A DNA stretch of 64,000 nt from Actinobacillus delphinicola (GCF_900638385.1 NZ_LR134510.1:806001-870000), one strand, 5' to 3'; positions 1 to 8,139 are shown, numbered from the stretch's first letter. Translations and numbers: made by a program. Notes: generated by a model not told the origin, from the sequence alone.

Positions 1-854
1 GGCATTTTTTTTAGGGTTCCATTTGGTAGGAGATCGACAAAGTGTGCTAAGTGTGTATTATCGACTACTTTCTCTTGCCCTGCCTCAAAAACTTCTACTG
101 GAATTTCAATGCGACCTAAGATCGTAGGTAATGTATGGTGGGCTTGCCAACATAAATGTACCCAACGGAAAGTAACACCGCCTAAAGCGAGATCTGGGAA
201 ACGATCCATTAACGTATTTTGCCATACAATGCGCTCTTTAGAATGGCTTAATGCATTGTTTTCAGGATCACGTGGCACATAGTTTGTTTGTCCAAAAATG
301 TAGCGATCACCTTGTCCTAGAATTAACATTAAATTCACCATGAATGCATCTCGAATAGGGTATTTAGATGGCATTTCAAAGAAAGGAGCGACAAATACAG
401 CCTTTTTAATGTCATGGTCACAATTTGCTAAATAGAAAGCACTGATAAGGGCACCTAATGAATGTCCAACCATAAATTCTTGTTCATAATGAAATTCTTT
501 TTTAAAGTTTTTCATCACAATATTGAGATCATCTACGTAAAAACGAAATTCATCTACATATCCTTTGTGGCGGTTCTTAAGTAGGCGTTGCGAACAGCCT
601 TGACCACGATGATCAACGACTAAAACATCATATCCTTTTTGGAAAAATTCCCATGCAGGTTCGGTCCATTTTAAAATATTTTCCGCACGCCCATTAACGA
701 GAACAACAACTTTAGATGATAATGGCGAGTGCTTAAAATGGCGATAAGCAATATGGCATTTATTTTTGCCTTGAATAAATTGAATAGGAAATTGTTCTGC
801 AAAAGGATGTAAAGTGCTTTCTGCAAAATCGTTAAACGTATTTTGTTGTTCCAT
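1..854 (-). CDS. pldB: Lysophospholipase L2 (alpha/beta hydrolase), C-terminus cut by window edge
   Basis: Reading the minus strand from ATG at 854-852 gives 284 codons with no stop, so the gene runs off the left edge. The product has the alpha/beta hydrolase nucleophile elbow GHSLG at residues 130-134 (Ser132 is the likely nucleophile), preceded by an oxyanion-type strand (VVVLVNGRAEN) and VVDHRGQG, as in PldB/monoacylglycerol-lipase relatives. Family knowledge: PldB hydrolyses lysophospholipids at the inner membrane. The start follows a short gap after slyX on the same strand, so slyX and pldB are probably co-transcribed. Assignment to PldB rather than another serine hydrolase rests on overall resemblance; the Asp and His of the triad cannot all be checked because the end is missing. 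Confidence 0.8.
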   Translation of the reverse strand, partial: MEQQNTFNDFAESTLHPFAEQFPIQFIQGKNKCHIAYRHFKHSPLSSKVVVLVNGRAENILKWTEPAWEFFQKGYDVLVVDHRGQGCSQRLLKNRHKGYVDEFRFYVDDLNIVMKNFKKEFHYEQEFMVGHSLGALISAFYLANCDHDIKKAVFVAPFFEMPSKYPIRDAFMVNLMLILGQGDRYIFGQTNYVPRDPENNALSHSKERIVWQNTLMDRFPDLALGGVTFRWVHLCWQAHHTLPTILGRIEIPVEVFEAGQEKVVDNTHLAHFVDLLPNGTLKKM

Positions 855-872
855 ATTTGTAATTATCCTAAA

Positions 873-1088
873 TTAGTAATGTGGAGGAGGCGTTTCCTCA
901 GCTAAACTTGCAATATTAGAGCTTTGTACGCCTTTAAGCTTATCTGCAAGGTGGCGAAGTTGGCGTTGCATTTTATCCAACATAAACTGCTGCTGGACCA
1001 TTACGTCATTTAATTCTTCAATTGTCTTTTCTTGGAACGCAATTTTCGTTTCAAGTTCGGTCACTCTAATTTCTAAGTTGTTTTCCAC
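873..1088 (-). CDS. slyX: SlyX family protein
   Basis: This is a 71-residue protein, the usual SlyX length. It is almost wholly a predicted coiled coil (heptad pattern through residues 5-50, from [19 protein letters not shown] to [11 protein letters not shown]) and ends in the family's proline-rich tail PPPHY. SlyX has no firmly established function. It lies back to back with fkpA, the same neighbourhood as in E. coli and Haemophilus, which supports the call. The next gene on the strand, pldB, begins 18 bases beyond its stop codon. Confidence 0.93.
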   Translation of the reverse strand: MENNLEIRVTELETKIAFQEKTIEELNDVMVQQQFMLDKMQRQLRHLADKLKGVQSSNIASLAEETPPPHY

Positions 1089-1115
1089 AATCTATTTTCC
1101 TAATTAAAATAAAGA

Positions 1116-1143
1116 TTGACATTTGTACAATCCGCTTTAATCT
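1116..1143 (+). promoter_or_regulatory. Candidate promoter of fkpA
   Basis: A perfect -35 hexamer TTGACA (1116-1121) is followed after 16 bp by TAATCT (1138-1143), a weak -10. It lies 38 bp before the fkpA start. In E. coli fkpA responds to envelope stress through sigma-E; I see no convincing sigma-E pair here. The -10 assignment is uncertain. Confidence 0.4.
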
Positions 1144-1180
1144 AAAACGACATTTTTTGTTATTATAAAGGATATTAAAA

Positions 1181-1918
1181 ATGTTAAAAATGAAAAAAAT
1201 CACAGCAATTTTGGCAACTACTGTTGTCGCAACTACTTTTTTAACAGCTTGTCATGATGATGCCAAAACGACAGCACCACAAGCACAACAGCAACAACAA
1301 TTACCAAAAGACTTCAATAGCCAAGCTTCTTATGCAGTAGGTTATGCAGCTGGTCAAAATTTCTTGGTAGGTATGATTGAAAGCCAAAAAGGTATGATGG
1401 ATTATAATCAAACCTATATTCTTCAAGGTATTAAAGATGCTCTTGATAACAAACCAGAAATGACAGATGAACAAATTCAATCTACTTTGCGTAAATTGCA
1501 AAATACATTGGAAGCAGCACAAGTCAAATCAGTTGAAGACAATAACAAAAAATTAATGGAAACTTTCTCTAAACAAGAAGGTGTGAAAAAAACAGCATCA
1601 GGCATTCTCTATCGTATCGTAAGCGAAGGGGAAGGGGCGAAGATTCTTCCAACTGATACTGTAAAAGTAGAATACACTGGTAAACTTGGTAATGGCGAAG
1701 TTTTCGATAGTTCAGAAAAACACGGTGCCGTAGAATTTCCGTTAAACCAAGTTATCCCAGGCTGGACTGAAGCGCTTCAATTAATTAAAAAAGGTGGCGA
1801 AATCCAAATGGTTATTCCAGCTAAATTAGCTTATGGTGATAATGCTATGGGACCAATCCCAGCTAATTCTGACCTTTATTTCCAAGTGAAAGTGTTAGAT
1901 GTAACTGCGGAAAAATAA
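1181..1918 (+). CDS. fkpA: FKBP-type peptidyl-prolyl cis-trans isomerase, periplasmic (FkpA-like)
   Basis: The 245-residue product starts with a signal peptide (MLKMKK, hydrophobic stretch, then TTFLTAC at about residues 18-24). The LTAC-H sequence looks like a lipobox, so it may be a lipoprotein, unlike soluble E. coli FkpA. Residues 45-125 are the helical dimerisation domain (YAVGYAAGQNF, Q-rich helices). Residues 150-245 are the FKBP domain, with VKVEYTGKLGNGEVFDSS, VIPGWTEAL and the closing IPAKLAYGDNA. Family role: proline isomerisation and chaperone action on outer-membrane and secreted proteins. The first ATG is spaced well from AAGGAT (1168-1173); an in-frame ATG three codons later is a less likely start. 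A strong terminator follows. Confidence 0.93.
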   Translation: MLKMKKITAILATTVVATTFLTACHDDAKTTAPQAQQQQQLPKDFNSQASYAVGYAAGQNFLVGMIESQKGMMDYNQTYILQGIKDALDNKPEMTDEQIQSTLRKLQNTLEAAQVKSVEDNNKKLMETFSKQEGVKKTASGILYRIVSEGEGAKILPTDTVKVEYTGKLGNGEVFDSSEKHGAVEFPLNQVIPGWTEALQLIKKGGEIQMVIPAKLAYGDNAMGPIPANSDLYFQVKVLDVTAEK

Positions 1919-1932
1919 TTTTTAAATTTACC

Positions 1933-1966
1933 TACCGCATTGTGTTAAATAATGCGGTATTTTTTT
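1933..1966 (+). terminator. Rho-independent terminator after fkpA
   Basis: TACCGCATT and AATGCGGTA form a 9-bp stem around a 9-nt loop and are followed by a run of seven T. It separates fkpA from the tus genes. Confidence 0.85.
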
Positions 1967-1986
1967 ATCAATAAAATGGAATCAAT

Positions 1987-2364
1987 ATGCGTTATGTATT
2001 AGCGGTAAGTGGTGCAAATTATGGACAACAGAGTGCTTTTACCGCCTTACAATTTGCCCAAGCCTTAGTAAAACAAGGGCATCAAATTCAACAAATTTTC
2101 TTCATGCAAGATGGTGTGTCTAATGCAAATAAATTTGTTTCTCCAGCCAACGATGAGTTCAATTTATTAAAAGCATGGCAGGCATTCCATCAACAATATC
2201 AAGTGCCATTACATTTATGTATTGCTGCAGCGCAACGTCGTGGCGTGGTAGATGAAATTACATCTGCAACCTCTGAAATCAGTGTCGCATCCCCCTTTAT
2301 TTTGGCAGGACTTGGTGAGTTTATGCAGGCCTCGCTAACTTGCGATCGTGTATTACAATTTTAA
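1987..2364 (+). CDS. tusD: Sulfurtransferase TusD (DsrE family)
   Basis: This 125-residue protein is the TusD subunit of the TusBCD heterohexamer. The complex accepts persulfide sulfur from TusA and passes it to TusE for 2-thiolation of U34 in tRNA Lys, Glu and Gln. The catalytic cysteine is at position 78 (HLCIAAAQRRG), the same position as in the E. coli protein, and the start MRYVLAVSGANYG is typical. It is the first gene of tusD-tusC-tusB, with short gaps and a weak ribosome site (ATAAAATGGAATCAAT). The yheO gene that precedes tusD in E. coli is absent here. Confidence 0.96.
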   Translation: MRYVLAVSGANYGQQSAFTALQFAQALVKQGHQIQQIFFMQDGVSNANKFVSPANDEFNLLKAWQAFHQQYQVPLHLCIAAAQRRGVVDEITSATSEISVASPFILAGLGEFMQASLTCDRVLQF

Positions 2365-2372
2365 GGATAGAT

Positions 2373-2729
2373 ATGAAATTAGCATTTGTATTTCGAACTG
2401 CACCGCATGGTTCAAGTATTGCACGAGAAGGATTAGATGCCTTACTTGCGGCAACGGCATTTTGTGATGAGGAAGAGATTGGGGTATTTTTTCTTGATGA
2501 GGGGATTTTAAACCTTGTGGTCGATCAAAAACCTGACATTATTTTACAAAAAGATTTCACTGCAGCCTTTAAATTATTGGATTTGTACGATATTGAAAAT
2601 CGATTTGTATGTAGTGAAAGTATGCAATACGCCTTTATCCAGGATCGTTCAATAATTGATGTTGAAGCATTACCATATCACCAATGGCTTTCACGTTTAC
2701 AACAAGCTGAAAAAGTTTTTACGTTTTAG
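2373..2729 (+). CDS. tusC: Sulfurtransferase complex subunit TusC
   Basis: This 118-residue DsrE-fold protein starts at ATG 2373 (MKLAFVFRTAPHGSSIAREG), 8 bases after the tusD stop and behind AAGGATAG. An upstream in-frame TTG at 2340 would overlap tusD and has no ribosome site, so I reject it. TusC is a non-catalytic partner of TusD and TusB in the sulfur relay to tRNA. The segment from residue 8 to about 110 covers the whole family length, including the FFLDEGILN and YDIENRFVC strands expected from E. coli TusC. Confidence 0.94.
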   Translation: MKLAFVFRTAPHGSSIAREGLDALLAATAFCDEEEIGVFFLDEGILNLVVDQKPDIILQKDFTAAFKLLDLYDIENRFVCSESMQYAFIQDRSIIDVEALPYHQWLSRLQQAEKVFTF

Positions 2730-2737
2730 AGGATGCA

Positions 2738-3025
2738 ATGTTATATACCTTTTCACAATCACAATATGATTTGGCAGAAATGACCAAAATATGGCAAAAT
2801 TTGACCGAACAAGATGTAGTGCTTTTTTGGCAAAATGGCGTAAATTTTTTAGTAAAAAATCTTACCCATTTTCGTCCGAATCTATGTCAGGTTTGCGTAT
2901 TAAAGAATGATGTTGAAGCACGTGGATTTATGCCTTATTTTCTTAAAGATAAAGCAATTCGAATTGTGACCATGGATGAGTGTGTGACGTTAACCGAGCA
3001 TTATCATCCTCAGCTTGCTTTTTAA
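2738..3025 (+). CDS. tusB: Sulfurtransferase complex subunit TusB (DsrH family)
   Basis: The 95-residue product matches the short DsrH/TusB size and pattern: an N-terminal MLYTFSQSQYD strand, a central VVLFWQNGVNFLV strand and a basic C-terminal half. It begins 8 bases after tusC behind AGAGGATG and is the third subunit of TusBCD. In E. coli the next genes are rpsL-rpsG-fusA; here an intergenic repeat and rna follow instead. Confidence 0.92.
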   Translation: MLYTFSQSQYDLAEMTKIWQNLTEQDVVLFWQNGVNFLVKNLTHFRPNLCQVCVLKNDVEARGFMPYFLKDKAIRIVTMDECVTLTEHYHPQLAF

Positions 3026-3055
3026 TACGCCCCGAAAATCGAGAAAATTTTTGAG
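3026..3055. repeat. Divergent copy of the dispersed ACGCC repeat
   Basis: TACGCCCCGAAAATCGAG directly abuts the tusB stop codon and is followed by AAAATTTTTGAGG, close to the rna ribosome-binding region. It shares the ACGCCCC end and the A/T core of the repeat but has GAAAATC where other copies read GATTTTC, so it is a variant or a fused copy. Confidence 0.45.
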
Positions 3056-3063
3056 GTATCGCA

Positions 3064-3702
3064 ATGAAAACCTTTAAACTTGCTACTACTGCACTTTTTG
3101 CACTTTCTAGTGTAGTTGCGTTTGCGAATGTTGATTACGATGCACATATGGCAACGGATCCATTTGGACAAAATAGCACAGCACCCGTAGATTATTACAT
3201 GCTTACGCTTTCTTATTCACCAAGTTTTTGTGAGCATGTGCGTGAAAAGTATGGTGAAATTCCAGAAAATCAACAATATCAATGTGGTCCAAATAGCCAC
3301 TTCAAATGGGTTGTTCATGGATTATGGCCACAAAATGCTCATGCAGAACAAATCAAAGATCAACCACGTTTCTGTCAGGGAGATTTACCACCTCTTCCTG
3401 AATCGGTACTAGAACCGTATTTACAATATTCACCAGGTAAAGCACTTTTACAAGGTGAATGGGAAAAACACGGTGCATGTGCATTCCGTACGCCACAAGA
3501 TTATTTCAATATGGAAAAAGTCTTGTATAAACAACTTGTTCTACCAAATGATAAACCAAATAAACGTCGTCTTATTGCTTTCTTAAAAGAGCATAATCCG
3601 CAATTACGTGATGTGTTTATCAAAGTTAATCATAGCGAAATCAGTATTTGTTATGATAAAAAATGGAACCCGATGAGTTGTGAAAACCGTCAATATCGTT
3701 AA
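3064..3702 (+). CDS. rna: Ribonuclease I (RNase T2 family), periplasmic
   Basis: This 212-residue protein has an N-terminal signal peptide (residues 1-21, cleavage after VVAFA). Both catalytic blocks of RNase T2 are present: HGLWPQ at 85-90 and WEKHGAC at 133-139, with the two catalytic histidines. Cys pairs (C56/C74 area, C103, C139, C196, C206) fit disulphides in a periplasmic enzyme. RNase I degrades RNA without base specificity to 2',3'-cyclic phosphates. It lies behind tusB in the same direction and may be read from the tus promoter, because no terminator intervenes. It converges with punR only 6 bases away. Confidence 0.95.
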   Translation: MKTFKLATTALFALSSVVAFANVDYDAHMATDPFGQNSTAPVDYYMLTLSYSPSFCEHVREKYGEIPENQQYQCGPNSHFKWVVHGLWPQNAHAEQIKDQPRFCQGDLPPLPESVLEPYLQYSPGKALLQGEWEKHGACAFRTPQDYFNMEKVLYKQLVLPNDKPNKRRLIAFLKEHNPQLRDVFIKVNHSEISICYDKKWNPMSCENRQYR

Positions 3703-3715
3703 TCTGGTTTAACGA
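3696..3715. terminator. Palindrome holding both stop codons of rna and punR
   Basis: TCGTTAA and TTAACGA form 7-bp arms around a 6-nt spacer. The TAA of rna (3700-3702) is in the left arm and the TAA of punR (3709-3711) in the right arm. It could act as a compact two-way terminator, but it is AT-rich and lacks a long T-tract, so this is inference. Confidence 0.3.
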
Positions 3716-4611
3716 ATCCAATCTTGGTGTAGCTTTTCGCTATCACCAAGATAATTTAAAATCCACACTACCGCTGGACTCATTTTTGATTTATTCCATG
3801 CCAGACAACATGGGCTAACGGGCGGTTTTACGGCCAATTCTTTTTCAATCAATTCGCCTTTTTCTAAAAGGGGGATTGCCATATGACTAGGGACGATCGA
3901 AATTCCTAAGCCACCACGTAAACATTGCAGTGCGCTATGCCAATTAGGCACGACAATACGGCGTTGATTATCCATAAGCCAAGTTAATCGTTTGGGTAAA
4001 GTTCTTGCCGTATCTTCCAAACATACCGCAGGATATTGTGCCAATTCTGGCACGGTGAGTGGATGTTGAACAGTGGCTAAAGGATGGTGAGGGGCGACTA
4101 CGAATTTCCATACTAACGTTCCCATATCTCGATGGGCAAAATTGCCTCCAACAGGAATTGCCGTGGTTGCACCAATGGCGATATCGGCTCGCCCATCGGC
4201 TAACGCATCCCATACCCCATTAAAAACTTCCATGGTGAGATGTAATTCAACATCCGAGAACGTGCGGTAAAAATCACGTACTAATTGATTAACTTGTTGT
4301 TCACGCACAATGTTATCTAATGCAACAGTAACGTTTTCACACCAACCGTTTGCGACTTGCTGAGTGCGGAGCTTAATACTTTCCATTTGCTTCAGCACTT
4401 TTCGGCTTTCCTCAACGAAAAATTTCCCCGCTGGCGTTAATTCAACTTTGCGATGTAAGCGAATAAAAAGTTGTACAGCAAGACGCTCTTCAATGGAGCG
4501 AATAGTATAACTAATCGCACTCGGTACTTTATGTAATTCTTCTGCTGCGGCTGAAAAACTTTCACAACGAGCGACAACATCAATAACTTGGAGTTCAGTA
4601 TAAGAAAACAT
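3709..4611 (-). CDS. punR: LysR-type regulator PunR (YdhB)
   Basis: This is a 300-residue LysR regulator. The N-terminal winged HTH covers residues 1-60 (SFSAAAEELHKVPSAISYTIRS contains the recognition helix), followed by a linker helix and an effector-binding domain. It is unusually close to E. coli YdhB/PunR: shared stretches include EVFNGVWDALADGRADIAIG, AIPVGG, RTLPKR and the end YLGDSE. It is transcribed away from punC, exactly as in E. coli, where PunR activates punC in response to purine nucleosides. The shared 91-bp intergenic region is the expected binding site. Confidence 0.9.
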   Translation of the reverse strand: MFSYTELQVIDVVARCESFSAAAEELHKVPSAISYTIRSIEERLAVQLFIRLHRKVELTPAGKFFVEESRKVLKQMESIKLRTQQVANGWCENVTVALDNIVREQQVNQLVRDFYRTFSDVELHLTMEVFNGVWDALADGRADIAIGATTAIPVGGNFAHRDMGTLVWKFVVAPHHPLATVQHPLTVPELAQYPAVCLEDTARTLPKRLTWLMDNQRRIVVPNWHSALQCLRGGLGISIVPSHMAIPLLEKGELIEKELAVKPPVSPCCLAWNKSKMSPAVVWILNYLGDSEKLHQDWIR

Positions 4612-4717
4612 ATGCGTTTAAATTTTTTGAAAGGAATGCGTAAATTTTAGCGTTTCACACCGCTTTTGACTATGAGTAAACTAGCGTTTTTTAAAATTAA
4701 GAATGGGAATAACAATT

Positions 4718-5923
4718 ATGAAAGGAACCCCGACAAAATTTACCTTATTTTGGTTCGCATGTTTAAGTATGTTGGGCTTTTTATCGACAGATATGTACTT
4801 GCCAGCATTTGAAACACTTCGTACTGCCTTTGGTACAACCGAATCTTCTATTGGTTTAACGTTGAGTGTTTTTCTACTCGGTATGGCGATTGGGCAATTA
4901 GTCTATGGTCCATTATCTGACCGCATTGGGCGTATTAAAGTCCTTGTTGGTGGTATGACACTTTTTGGCTTAGCAACCTTACTTTGTGCCTTTTCGCAAG
5001 ATATTCAAGTTTTTCTTGGTGCCCGTTTCTTGCAAGCACTGGGGGCGTGTTCTGCGACAGTGATTTGGCAGGCAATTGTTGTTGATCGTTATGAAGGACA
5101 AACTGCGGGACGTATTTTTGCAACCATTATGCCGCTTGTCGCACTTTCTCCAGCACTTGCACCGTTAGTTGGGGCAGGATTAGAACATCATTTTGGTTGG
5201 CGTAGTATTTTCCTCGTTTTAGTTGCATTTGGTATTTTTATTGCATTGATGACATTACGTGAGCCAGAAAGTGCGCCACTTGATCGTGAACAAGAAAAAT
5301 TAAGTGTGCAACTTAAACGCGATTATGCAGCAATTTTGACTTCAAAAAAATTCTTCGGAAATATGATTATCTTTGCAGCGTGTTCTGCTGCGTTTTTTGC
5401 ATATTTAACAGGCTCTCCATTTATTATGGCAGCAATGGGCTATACAGGTGGTGATATTGGTTTAAGTTATGTTCCTCAAACGATTGCATTTATCGTGGGG
5501 GGCTTTGGATGCCGTAGTTTATTAGCGCATTACGAAGGAAAACGTATTTTACCGTGGTTACTTGGGCTTTTCTTCTTAAGCGTTTTGGTCATGTTCATTA
5601 TTCCATTTGTGATGCCTGTTAATAATATTTGGCCTATTTTAATTCCATTCTGTTTTTTAGCGGTGGCAAATGGAGCGATTTATCCGATTGTAATTAATCT
5701 CGCATTGAGCGATTTTAAAGAGTGTAGTGCTACGGCAGCAGGCTTATTAAACTTTTTACAAACATTGATTTGTTTTATTGCAAGTGGCTTAGTGTCTGCT
5801 TTTGCAATGTATGGACTCTGGACGGTAACGGTAGCAATGTTCGTTTGTGGTTTTATCACTTTATTCGGCTTTGCACTTTTCCGCCAATCTCAATATGAGG
5901 CGACAGCAGTAGCTGAAGCTTAA
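4718..5923 (+). CDS. punC: Purine nucleoside transporter PunC (MFS, YdhC)
   Basis: This 401-residue inner-membrane protein has 12 predicted transmembrane segments of the Bcr/CflA branch of the major facilitator superfamily. The helix 2-3 motif GPLSDRIGR is present. The TDMYLPAF start of helix 1 and the blocks IMPLVALSPALAPL, FAACSA, TGSPFI, GLSYVPQTIAF and NGAIYPIV agree closely with E. coli YdhC/PunC, a purine nucleoside (adenosine, inosine) importer controlled by PunR. I start at ATG 4718, 8 bases after GGGAA; the ATG at 4703 has no ribosome site. Specificity for nucleosides rather than drugs is inferred from the YdhC resemblance and the adjacent punR. Confidence 0.88.
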   Translation: MKGTPTKFTLFWFACLSMLGFLSTDMYLPAFETLRTAFGTTESSIGLTLSVFLLGMAIGQLVYGPLSDRIGRIKVLVGGMTLFGLATLLCAFSQDIQVFLGARFLQALGACSATVIWQAIVVDRYEGQTAGRIFATIMPLVALSPALAPLVGAGLEHHFGWRSIFLVLVAFGIFIALMTLREPESAPLDREQEKLSVQLKRDYAAILTSKKFFGNMIIFAACSAAFFAYLTGSPFIMAAMGYTGGDIGLSYVPQTIAFIVGGFGCRSLLAHYEGKRILPWLLGLFFLSVLVMFIIPFVMPVNNIWPILIPFCFLAVANGAIYPIVINLALSDFKECSATAAGLLNFLQTLICFIASGLVSAFAMYGLWTVTVAMFVCGFITLFGFALFRQSQYEATAVAEA

Positions 5924-5937
5924 TTTTTCTTATCAAC

Positions 5938-5966
5938 AAAAAAGCCACGGATTGTGGCTTTTTTAT
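5938..5966 (+). terminator. Terminator after punC
   Basis: AAAAGCCAC and GTGGCTTTT flank a short GGATT loop and end in a T-run. The stem is symmetrical with A- and T-tracts, so it could also stop transcripts arriving on the minus strand from the lipoprotein gene. Confidence 0.85.
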
Positions 5967-5977
5967 TTTCTCTTTAT

Positions 5978-6005
5978 CACGCCCCGATTTTCGTGAAAAA
6001 TTATG
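5978..6005 (+). repeat. Dispersed ACGCC repeat, half unit
   Basis: CACGCCCCGATTTTCGTGAA continues as AAATTATG. It lies between convergent genes, and its last bases include the stop codon of the lipoprotein gene (6001-6003). Confidence 0.8.
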
Positions 6006-6411
6006 TATTTTTTATGTATTCTCCCGCAAGTGAGGCACCGCCCATGCAGTAATACATCATGCGGAATCGATCTTCAAAATGTTGAGTGAATATGTCAATT
6101 TTGGTTGGGGAGAGTGGCGTAATCCACATATAAATGGGTGGTTTCTCTTTATCTTCTTCAAGATTAACCCAAATTTTTCCCGCTTGCCAAAATCCAGTTC
6201 CTTGATATTCACAAGCAGGATAATGGCGGACTTTGGATGCAGTAATCTCAATCTGGAATTGATGATTTGGCAGAGGAGTAATATTGACCTGTTGCCAGTA
6301 TTCCTGAGGCTTATGGGGCGTTTGGTATTGTCCAGCTAAGGATGGGGAGGGTTGAGAAACCTGACAGCCACTTAATAGAAGCGAGAGTAATAAATAACGT
6401 TTTTTTATCAT
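6001..6411 (-). CDS. Small lipoprotein of unknown function
   Basis: The 136-residue product begins MIKKRYLLLSLLLSGCQ, a lipoprotein signal peptide with lipobox LLSG-C at about residues 12-16, so the mature protein is lipid-anchored. The rest is a compact domain with two further cysteines (YPACEY, YYCMGG) that could pair, and several aromatic beta-type stretches. The reading frame extends 13 codons upstream to an ATG at 6450, but that stretch is the talB terminator hairpin, so 6411 is the start. I do not recognise the family. It follows talB on the same strand but beyond a terminator, so it may be poorly co-expressed with it. Confidence 0.75.
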   Translation of the reverse strand: MIKKRYLLLSLLLSGCQVSQPSPSLAGQYQTPHKPQEYWQQVNITPLPNHQFQIEITASKVRHYPACEYQGTGFWQAGKIWVNLEEDKEKPPIYMWITPLSPTKIDIFTQHFEDRFRMMYYCMGGASLAGEYIKNT

Positions 6412-6413
6412 AG

Positions 6414-6444
6414 TAAAATAAAAAAGCACCCCGAAAGGTGCTTC
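6414..6444 (-). terminator. Terminator of talB
   Basis: Read on the minus strand, AAGCACC pairs with GGTGCTT around TTTCGG and is followed by TTTTTTATTTT. It lies between talB and the lipoprotein gene. Confidence 0.85.
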
Positions 6445-6460
6445 AATCATAAAGGGTAAA

Positions 6461-7414
6461 TTAGAATTTTGCTTTAAGCATTGCTTCTAGTTTTTCTTGG
6501 TCAATCGCAAATTTACGGATACCTTCCGCTAATTTTTCAACTGCCATTGGGTCACTGTTGTGTTCCCAGTAGAATTCAGCTTCAGTCATACGAGCAGGTT
6601 TTGCTTCAACTGCGCCTTGGAAGTCAAGTTTACGTGGAAGTGGGTTAGTATCTTCTTGAAGTGCTTTTAATAAAGCTGGTGCGATAGTTAAGCGATCACA
6701 ACCTGCTAATGCTTGAATTTCTCCGATATTACGGAAACTTGCACCCATTACGATAGTTTTGTAACCGTGTTGTTTGTAGTAGTTGTAAATACGGGTAACA
6801 GAGATAACACCTGGATCTTCTTCTGGTGCATATTCTTTTTTATCACTATTTGCTTTGTACCAGTCGAGGATACGACCTACGAATGGTGAGATAAGGTAAA
6901 CGCCTGCTTCTGCACACGCACGAGCTTGAGCTTGAGAGAAGAGTAGGGTTAAGTTACAGTTGATGCCTTCTTTTTCAAGAATTTCAGCTGCACGGATACC
7001 TTGCCATGTTGATGCGATTTTAATCAGGATACGATCATTTGCGATACCTGCCGCATTGTAAAGCGCCATAAGTTTACGTGCTTTTGCAATAGTTTTTTCA
7101 GTATCGTAAGAAAAACGTGCATCCACTTCTGTAGAAACGCGTCCCGGAACGATTTTAAGAATTTCTAAACCGATGTTTACCGCTAATTTATCTTCCGCAT
7201 CAACAAGTTGTTGTGCAGGGTCATTGCTTTGTTGTTTTGCATAAGCAATCGCTTCGTCAATAAGTGGTGCATATTGAGGGAGCGCAGAAGCACTTAAAAT
7301 TAAAGATGGGTTAGTTGTCGCATCTTCTGGACGATAAGTTTTCATTGCATCAATATCGCCCGTATCAGCAACGACTACAGTCATTTCGCGTAATGCGTCT
7401 AATTGTGTTGTCAT
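6461..7414 (-). CDS. talB: Transaldolase B
   Basis: This 317-residue protein is full length for class 1 transaldolases. It catalyses transfer of dihydroxyacetone from sedoheptulose-7-phosphate to glyceraldehyde-3-phosphate in the non-oxidative pentose phosphate pathway. Signature features are DATTNPSL near residue 31-38 and [12 protein letters not shown] around residue 132, which contains the Schiff-base lysine, plus the late [11 protein letters not shown] strand. The gene stands alone on the minus strand with its own terminator. The 224 bp upstream, before emrR, hold divergent promoters. Confidence 0.97.
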   Translation of the reverse strand: MTTQLDALREMTVVVADTGDIDAMKTYRPEDATTNPSLILSASALPQYAPLIDEAIAYAKQQSNDPAQQLVDAEDKLAVNIGLEILKIVPGRVSTEVDARFSYDTEKTIAKARKLMALYNAAGIANDRILIKIASTWQGIRAAEILEKEGINCNLTLLFSQAQARACAEAGVYLISPFVGRILDWYKANSDKKEYAPEEDPGVISVTRIYNYYKQHGYKTIVMGASFRNIGEIQALAGCDRLTIAPALLKALQEDTNPLPRKLDFQGAVEAKPARMTEAEFYWEHNSDPMAVEKLAEGIRKFAIDQEKLEAMLKAKF

Positions 7415-7581
7415 GTTTTTCCCTTAATAAATGAACTAAAGAACTCGGGTGTAAGGATAGCACAAAGAGCAAGCAAATAATATGGAATGGGTGGCACGAA
7501 TTGCACAAATAGTCATAACTTTTTGATGAAAAAAATTTCTATTTTTAATGAAATAATTTTATATTGAAAAAATAAATTGGC

Positions 7582-7609
7582 TTGATAGTAATCTTAGTTA
7601 CTATATAAT
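7582..7609 (+). promoter_or_regulatory. emrR promoter with embedded MarR-type operator
   Basis: TTGATA (7582-7587) and TATAAT (7604-7609) are 16 bp apart. The 18-bp palindrome TAGTAATCTTAGTTACTA (7586-7603; arms TAGTAA/TTACTA) fills the spacer exactly. A symmetric site between -35 and -10 is where MarR/EmrR-type proteins usually repress, so this is the likely autoregulatory operator of emrRAB. Binding itself is inferred. Confidence 0.7.
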
Positions 7610-7638
7610 TAATGACCAATTGTCGGGGGAGAAAAGTG

Positions 7639-8139
7639 ATGAAATATACTTTTAATGATCAAGAAAAACTTATCCGTAGGACTGCGGGCAATAAAGCGTC
7701 ATTAATGCCAGTTGAAGACTTAATTTTAGTTCGCTTAATGACAAACTTTACTGCGCTTTATAAAGAGCACAGAACTAAATTATTACAACAATTTGAGCTT
7801 AATGAAACACAATTTTTGGCATTGACCTTAATTTATTACCAACAAAATCGTTCTATTCAACCGTCGATATTGAGTGAAATGTTAGGATCCTCACGTACTA
7901 ATATTACACGGGTATCCGATGATCTTGAGAAAAAAGGCTGGATTGAACGCCAATTGATGAAAAGTGATCGTCGAGCATATTTACTTAATCTTACAGATAA
8001 AGGGATTAATGTGCTAGAAGAGTTTTTACCACATCAATGGAAATTAATTAGTGATATTTTTTCAATTATTACGCCAGAAGAAAGAGAATTCTTACAGGTG
8101 ATTTTACGTAAGTTAACGAATCATATTGAGCAAATATAG
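7639..8139 (+). CDS. emrR: MarR-family repressor EmrR/MprA
   Basis: This 166-residue winged-helix repressor has the MarR core: the recognition helix in MLGSSRTNITRVSDDLEKKGWIER (about residues 77-100) and the wing SDRRAYLLNLT. These match E. coli MprA/EmrR (IQPS.L...LGSSRTN.TR..D.LEK.GWIER). I start at ATG 7639 behind GGGGGAG; an ATG at 7612 precedes that ribosome site and is rejected. EmrR represses the efflux operon until lipophilic ligands such as uncouplers bind. emrA begins 8 bases after the stop, so the three genes form one operon. Confidence 0.92.
   Translation: MKYTFNDQEKLIRRTAGNKASLMPVEDLILVRLMTNFTALYKEHRTKLLQQFELNETQFLALTLIYYQQNRSIQPSILSEMLGSSRTNITRVSDDLEKKGWIERQLMKSDRRAYLLNLTDKGINVLEEFLPHQWKLISDIFSIITPEEREFLQVILRKLTNHIEQI

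Noticed and set aside
2340..2372. Upstream TTG start for TusC
   Set aside because: It overlaps tusD, lacks a ribosome site and adds residues absent from the family.
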